Shown here: positions 60,109 through 64,000 of the stretch, one piece after another
How the letters are laid out: each line of letters begins with the position of its first letter
How positions within the stretch are numbered: the stretch's first letter is position 1
Source: MWBF01 sp040772005
GTDB lineage: Bacteria; Chloroflexota; Anaerolineae; CG2-30-64-16
Assembly (NCBI GenBank): GCA_040772005.1
Contig: JAXGYZ010000003.1
Span: 558,001 to 622,000, forward strand
Direction of reading: 5' to 3'
Length of the DNA stretch: 64,000 nucleotides
The notes under the pieces: generated by a model
Databases searched by the model: none
What the model saw: the letters and a program-made list of their open reading frames with translations, nothing else
What the model was told of the DNA's origin: nothing
Translations under genes and position numbers: made by a program

Positions 60109-60762
60109 TCATCGCGCCGGCTCGACCGTGATGTCCCCGTTGCCGATGCGCAGGGCGACGGACAGCGCGGGCATGTCACCGACTGTGCCGGTGACATGCT
60201 GCTTCTGGGCCGCATCAGGATCGCCCAGGTCGAAGCCGCTCTTGATCTTGCCGTTGCCGACCACCGCATCCAGCGTGAACTGCGCGTCACGCGGCAGTGT
60301 GACGTTGACGTCTCCGTTGCCGACCGCCGCCTTGAGCGTCTTGCCGGGCACGGCCTGATAGGTGATGGCGCCGTTGCCGGTGACGAGCTCGACATCCGAC
60401 CCGGCCGGAACCTGGATGGTCAGGTCACAGGTGGTATTCGAGGGCTTGTTGGGGTCCGACCAGGCGCACTTGCCCCTCACGTTCAGGCCTTCCTGCGAGA
60501 AGTTGAACTCCATGCGGTCGAAATCGGTTTCGTCCGTGGCCGACTCGATGACGCCGGCGCTCACTTTGTCCGCGGCGCCGGTGGTCACCTCGATGTTGCC
60601 GTTGAAGGTCTCGATGCTGACGTGCGGTGTGCCCGTCACGATCACGGCGGTCTGGTATGCCTGCTGTGTGCGGCCGAGGACGAGCCCACAGCCGGACAGC
60701 GCGAGCAGAGCCATGATGAGAATGCCAACGACTATATATTTCCGATCTGGCTGATGAGGCAT
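60109..60762 (-). CDS. DUF4097-like lipoprotein
   Basis: The 217-residue protein has a lipoprotein signal (VVGILIMALLALSGC). The mature part is a beta-rich domain with repeated strands such as VSIETFNGNIEVTTGAADKV, VELVTGNGAITYQAVPGKTL, KAAVGNGDVNVTLPRD, LDAVVGNGKIKSGF and LRIGNGDITVEPAR. The repeated GNG-I/D-V pattern indicates a short beta-solenoid, as in DUF4097 proteins. An outer-surface or cell-wall location is likely. GGAG lies nine bases before ATG 60762. It is divergent from the M1 peptidase gene and precedes the GNAT gene. Confidence 0.82.
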   Translation of the reverse strand: MPHQPDRKYIVVGILIMALLALSGCGLVLGRTQQAYQTAVIVTGTPHVSIETFNGNIEVTTGAADKVSAGVIESATDETDFDRMEFNFSQEGLNVRGKCAWSDPNKPSNTTCDLTIQVPAGSDVELVTGNGAITYQAVPGKTLKAAVGNGDVNVTLPRDAQFTLDAVVGNGKIKSGFDLGDPDAAQKQHVTGTVGDMPALSVALRIGNGDITVEPAR

Positions 60763-60942
60763 GTGATATCCGCTCCTGTCTTGGTGTCGTGCCCAGGTAT
60801 ACTGACAGTGTACTCGTGGACTGATGCTCAATACGTCAGGCAGGGCGGTAGGTTGCAGCTTTTCGGTCTTGCATACAGACACACTCTGGCTGCGTGATAT
60901 AATACCCGCACGATGCGATGTGATCAAGAGGTGGCAGTTGTG

Positions 60943-62403
60943 ATGCGCAAGAGACTTGTCGGCAAATCGTGGCTCTGGATGGCAGTGATCGTCCTCGTCG
61001 TGGCCGGCTGCATGCCGCCCCCGTACCTGGGTGACGCGCCGGACGCAGCGGAGACCCCTGCCGCCGGCGACGTGGGTCTGGCGGGCATTGGCGACACCTA
61101 CTACCCCGGCCTCGGCAACGGCGGGTACGATGTCAGCCACTACACCATTGTGCTCGATGTCGATCCGGAGGCAAACACGCTTCAGGGCTCGACCACGATC
61201 GAGGCAACTGCGTCCGAGGACCTCGCGGCATTCTACCTCGATTTCGCCGGGCTGGATATCGACCAGGTGACGGTCGATGGTGCGGCCGCCGGTTTCACGC
61301 GGCAGCAGGGCGAGCTCCGCATCACGCCGGCGGAGCCGCTGGCCGCCGGCGCAGCATTCACGGTGCAGGTGGCATATCAAGGGGAGCCGATTCCTGCGGC
61401 GGCTGTCACTTCGGCGGATGTCCTGCCCGACCTGGGCTGGCTGACCGCGCCCAACGGCGCGATCAACGTCTTCAGCGAGCCCAACGGCGCATCCTCGTGG
61501 TATCCCGTCAACGATCACCCGCGCGACAAGGCCACTTACCATTTCGAGATCACCGTGCCCCAGCCGTGGGTCGTCGCAGCCAACGGCCGGCTGGTGGAGA
61601 CAACCGACGATGGCTACACCACGCGCTATGTGTGGGAGATGGATCGCGCGATGGCGAGCTATCTGGCAACCGTGAACATCGACAGCTATGAGGTGGTGAC
61701 GGACGAGACTGCCGACGGCATCGTGCTGCGCAGCTACTTCCCGCCCGAATATCCCGCCGGCCTCCGCCGCAATTTCGCGGTCCTGCCGGAGATGCTGGAT
61801 TACTTCGCGCAGCTCTTCGGGCCATACCCGTTCGATGAGTACGGCGTGGTCATCGCGGCAGAGGACAACCCGGTCTGCGAGGCCAGCGCCGGTGCGCTGG
61901 AGACGCAGACCCTTGCGCTGCACTGCCCGCAGCCCATCATGGCCGAGGAATTCGTCATCGCGCATGAGCTGGCCCACCAGTGGTTCGGTGACAGCGTAAG
62001 CCTGGAGAACTGGCAGGACCTGTGGCTCAAGGAGGGACTGGCGACTTATGCCGAGCACCTGTGGGAAGCCCGCGGCAGCGGGGTGGACGGTGTGAGCCGC
62101 TCGCTGGCCGACATGTCGCGGGGGTACATTCCCGGCGTCCCGGTCGGCCGGCCGCCGCCGGACGAGCTCTACAGCGCGGAGACGTATCTCGGCGGCGCGC
62201 TGGTGTTTCATGCGCTGCGGCTGGAAGTGGGGGATGAGACGTTCTTCGACATCCTGCGCACGGTCTATCAGCGTTATCGCGACAGCTACGCGGGCACCGA
62301 TGAGTTCATCGCGGTCGCGGAAGAAGTGAGCGGTCAGGACTTGCAGGCCGCGTTCGATGCGTGGCTGTATGAGGTAGGCGCCCCGGAGATGCCGGAACCA
62401 TAG
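60943..62403 (+). CDS. M1-family metallopeptidase lipoprotein
   Basis: M1 peptidases are zinc aminopeptidases. The 486-residue protein has a lipoprotein signal (WLWMAVIVLVVAGC) and the zinc motif HELAHQWFGDSVSLENWQDL with the third ligand Glu in LWLKEGLATYAEH. The substrate-binding motif usually written GAMEN appears as AGALETQTLA. N-terminal beta domain segments are HYTIVLDVDPEANTLQGSTT and PVNDHPRDKATYHFEITVP. The C-terminal helical domain is short. ATG 60943 is preceded by AGAGGTGG, and a TATAAT with extended TG lies at 60898-60903. The XRE gene starts 13 bases after its stop. Confidence 0.93.
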   Translation: MRKRLVGKSWLWMAVIVLVVAGCMPPPYLGDAPDAAETPAAGDVGLAGIGDTYYPGLGNGGYDVSHYTIVLDVDPEANTLQGSTTIEATASEDLAAFYLDFAGLDIDQVTVDGAAAGFTRQQGELRITPAEPLAAGAAFTVQVAYQGEPIPAAAVTSADVLPDLGWLTAPNGAINVFSEPNGASSWYPVNDHPRDKATYHFEITVPQPWVVAANGRLVETTDDGYTTRYVWEMDRAMASYLATVNIDSYEVVTDETADGIVLRSYFPPEYPAGLRRNFAVLPEMLDYFAQLFGPYPFDEYGVVIAAEDNPVCEASAGALETQTLALHCPQPIMAEEFVIAHELAHQWFGDSVSLENWQDLWLKEGLATYAEHLWEARGSGVDGVSRSLADMSRGYIPGVPVGRPPPDELYSAETYLGGALVFHALRLEVGDETFFDILRTVYQRYRDSYAGTDEFIAVAEEVSGQDLQAAFDAWLYEVGAPEMPEP

Positions 62404-62415
62404 GATGCAGTAGCC

Positions 62416-62961
62416 ATGAGCATAGGTAACAGGATCAAGACCTTGCGCGAGCGCCACGGCTGGTCGCAGGCGCAGCTTGTCAACGAGGCCCGGAAGTATA
62501 TCCCCGAGGGCAAGGTGCTGGCGCGCGAGACGATGTCGCGCATCGAGAACGGCCACCGCCCGCCTGACCTCTGGGTGTTGAGCGCCATTGCCCAGGCGCT
62601 GGGCATCTCATCCGGTGACATCATCGACGCGCTGGAGGCGGAGCCATCCGCACCGCGCCCGCGTGTGGGCGCAGCGTCCGCCGATGTCGCCGGCCTGGTC
62701 GAACGGCTGGAGCTGCTGCCCGCGGGCCTGCGCGAGGACCTCACCGGGCGGTTGAGCGCCCTGTTGGATGTGCTGCTTACCGCCTTCGAAAGTATCGGAC
62801 TATCGGAAAACGAGCGCGAGCTGCTGGGCTATCTGCGGGAGGCTGCTCCTGAGAAGCGGGAGGCGATTCACCGCCTGATTGTGGCGGCGGCTGAAGCGGC
62901 GGCGCCGGATGCGGCGGCTGCCGCGGCGTCAACGGCGCTTGCCTCCCACTCCGGCGACTGA
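62416..62961 (+). CDS. XRE-family transcriptional regulator
   Basis: The 181-residue protein has an N-terminal Cro/C1-type helix-turn-helix (IGNRIKTLRERHGWSQAQLV, LARETMSRIENGHRPPDLWV, LSAIAQALGISSGDIIDALE). A longer-than-usual loop carries KYIPEGKVLA. The C-terminal helical domain has LERLELLPAGLREDLTGRLS and LGYLREAAPEKREAIHRLI and ends in an Ala-rich tail. It is 13 bases from the peptidase stop, so both are probably on one mRNA. Its 3' end overlaps the convergent operator-controlled gene by 185 bases. Confidence 0.88.
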   Translation: MSIGNRIKTLRERHGWSQAQLVNEARKYIPEGKVLARETMSRIENGHRPPDLWVLSAIAQALGISSGDIIDALEAEPSAPRPRVGAASADVAGLVERLELLPAGLREDLTGRLSALLDVLLTAFESIGLSENERELLGYLREAAPEKREAIHRLIVAAAEAAAPDAAAAAASTALASHSGD

Positions 62962-63208
62962 CGGACGGCGGCTTCTTCTCTGCGGTTTCCTCTTGCGGCG
63001 CGTCCGCTGCGGGTGGGGTGGGCGGAGGATGCTGTTTCCGTCCGCGCCGTCTGACTTCATCTTTCCTGCGCTGCTCATCCTCGGGCAGCGGCTCCAGGCC
63101 GACCCGGTCGAAGGCGATCTGTGTCAGCACCCGTTCCTGGCGCTCTTCGGGCAACTGGCGGAACAACTCGATGGTTTCGGAGAAGCGGCGCAGCTTGCGC
63201 TTCGGCAT
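62777..63208 (-). CDS. Basic/proline-rich protein behind a GAAC-N4-GTTC operator
   Basis: The 143-residue frame starts MPKRKLRRFSETIELFRQLP followed by EERQERVLTQIAFDRVGLEP, a helical basic segment of about 60 residues. It continues as a Pro/Gln/Arg-rich low-complexity tail that is antisense to the end of the XRE gene. GAGG lies six bases before ATG 63208. The promoter and operator at 63226-63278 are unusually good and are the main reason to accept the gene. The tail may be real or may reflect a lost stop codon. No family is recognised. Confidence 0.62.
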   Translation of the reverse strand: MPKRKLRRFSETIELFRQLPEERQERVLTQIAFDRVGLEPLPEDEQRRKDEVRRRGRKQHPPPTPPAADAPQEETAEKKPPSVSRRSGRQAPLTPRQPPHPAPPLQPPPQSGGESPPASQEQPPADSPAARARFPIVRYFRRR

Positions 63209-63225
63209 TGAGGCCTCGACGGGAT

Positions 63226-63249
63226 GAAATCGAACGTATGTTCGATTTC
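63226..63249 (-). promoter_or_regulatory. 24-bp perfect palindrome with a GAAC-N4-GTTC core (LexA-type box)
   Basis: GAAATCGAACGT and its complement form a perfect 24-base palindrome. Its core CGAAC-GTAT-GTTCG equals the consensus of Bacillus-type LexA (SOS) boxes. It starts one base after the -10 box and covers the expected start site, so a bound repressor would block transcription. The neighbouring XRE regulator is another possible binder. Confidence 0.75.
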
Positions 63250-63278
63250 AGTATAGCCCGACTGCACGGCCCCGTCAA
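63250..63278 (-). promoter_or_regulatory. Promoter of the operator-controlled gene (TTGACG-17-TATACT)
   Basis: TTGACG (63278-63273) and TATACT (63255-63250) are spaced by 17 bases on the minus strand, directly followed by the palindromic operator. Confidence 0.78.
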
Positions 63279-63288
63279 GTTTTCGTCG

Positions 63289-64000
63289 TTACTGCAATCT
63301 CACGCGCAACTCACCCGTATCGGTGAACCAGACCGCGGCACAGGCGTCCAGCCCGCGCTGCACCTCCGCCGACAGTGCCACGCCCTTCGCGCGGCCGCTG
63401 ACCCGCACCTGCAGCCCCCGCTTCGCCAGCAGGTGCTTGACCCCCAGCGGATGCACCGCGCGGCCCGCCATCTCCAGGGCGCACAGGTAGGCGTGCAGCG
63501 GCTCGGCGCTCGGGTCGTCCGCCGGGCCCCGCGCCACCACCGCGGCCACCAGCTCCGGCAGCCAGTTCGTCGCGATGCTCATCGTACCCGGCGTGCCCGC
63601 GCGCATGGCTTCCAGGAGATAGGGCGTGTTGGCCTGGAGCAGGGCCAGCGGCGTCCCGCGCGTCGCGTCCAGCAGCGCGCAGATTTTCGCCAGGTCGCAG
63701 CTCGTCTCCTTGTAGGCGACGAAGCGGCCCGACGCGGCCAGCTTGCGCACCAGTTCCACCCCCAGGTGATACTGTCGCGGCACGGGACACTCGTAGAGTC
63801 CCAGCGGGGCGTCGACCTGCTCTGCCACCGTGAAGTAATAGCGTTCGAGGTCGGCGTCGTTGTCGTGAAACTCCGGCACGACCAGCATCACGACGTCCGC
63901 GCCCGCATCGGCCACCTTGCGGCAGAGGGCGATATGCTCGGTCAGCGACGCACCCAGGTTGCCCGTCGCTGCGACCGGCACGCGGCCGCCGGCGGTCTTC
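63289..64000 (-). CDS. DapA-family aldolase (5' end beyond window)
   Basis: This is a dihydrodipicolinate synthase/N-acetylneuraminate lyase family protein. About 237 residues are visible and the start lies beyond the right edge. It has RVPVAATGNLGASLTEHIAL (the GT-like nucleation region), GADVVMLVVPEFH, LGLYECPVPRQYHLGVELVR with the Tyr of the Y-x-x-P motif, and the Schiff-base lysine in FVAYKETSCDLAKI. The later LLQANTPYLLEAMRAGTPGT matches the family GxDxxxLP region loosely. The substrate cannot be assigned; many members of this group act on sugar acids. Confidence 0.88.
   Translation of the reverse strand, partial: KTAGGRVPVAATGNLGASLTEHIALCRKVADAGADVVMLVVPEFHDNDADLERYYFTVAEQVDAPLGLYECPVPRQYHLGVELVRKLAASGRFVAYKETSCDLAKICALLDATRGTPLALLQANTPYLLEAMRAGTPGTMSIATNWLPELVAAVVARGPADDPSAEPLHAYLCALEMAGRAVHPLGVKHLLAKRGLQVRVSGRAKGVALSAEVQRGLDACAAVWFTDTGELRVRLQ

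Noticed and set aside
60763..62556. N-terminal extension of the DUF4097-like frame on the minus strand
   Set aside because: It would be antisense to the M1 peptidase; the true start has a lipoprotein signal and ribosome-binding site at 60762.

Overview
The window is a high-GC bacterial chromosome segment from what looks like a member of the Chloroflexota (Anaerolineae-like). That assignment is an inference. It rests on GC-rich codon use, DUF5667/DUF5666 secreted proteins behind an ECF sigma factor, an NrfHA pair with an all-CxxCH NrfA, and many palindromic repeats of the kind seen in such genomes. Fifty-six protein genes are supported. I saw no rRNA, tRNA, CRISPR array, prophage or complete insertion sequence.

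Layout. 1-4.7 kb: translation/transcription genes infB (cut by the window edge), ylxR and nusA, with a clear nusA promoter and a leader hairpin; rimP is not next to nusA. 4.8-9.1 kb: a MarR regulator translationally coupled to two half-transporters that form a typical heterodimeric ABC exporter with one degenerate ATP site. 9.1-12.1 kb: a PstS-like lipoprotein, UppP and Tgt. 12.5-17 kb: a membrane protein, an FmdB zinc ribbon, formate-tetrahydrofolate ligase and a stand-alone HTH protein. 17.1-22.9 kb: an operon of CDP-alcohol phosphotransferase, ECF sigma factor, membrane DUF5667/DUF5666 protein, DUF5666 protein and secreted propeller. 23-28.3 kb: small membrane-anchored proteins, an alkyltransferase-like protein, a nitrilase-fold protein lacking its catalytic cysteine, threonine aldolase and a PucC-like MFS protein. 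28.6-37.8 kb: a DUF4139 protein, a three-gene glycan operon (flippase-like protein, DPM-type GT2, SDR epimerase), a replication-type HTH protein, a 136-bp tandem array and a GT39-like transferase. 38-44 kb: an intracellular subtilase with a stand-alone propeptide-like partner, then MoxR-DUF58-DUF4129. 44-52.6 kb: a thioredoxin-CcdA fusion, an M42 peptidase, a cysteine-rich protein, a ferredoxin with NrfH and NrfA (nitrite to ammonium), DUF1697 and a papain-like protease. 52.7-64 kb: an ABC-F protein, an ABC exporter, an oxidoreductase/isomerase pair, a GNAT protein, two lipoproteins (one an M1 peptidase), an XRE regulator, a gene behind an exact GAAC-N4-GTTC operator, and a DapA-family gene cut by the edge.

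The strongest unexplained signal is the density of palindromic intergenic elements. At least ten sequence families occur, several in multiple copies. Their arms contain the stop codons of at least eight genes, and two sit inside the coding region of the GT39-like protein. The other leads are the operator-controlled gene at 63 kb, the subtilase/propeptide pair, the ECF/DUF5666 operon and the cysteine-less nitrilase.
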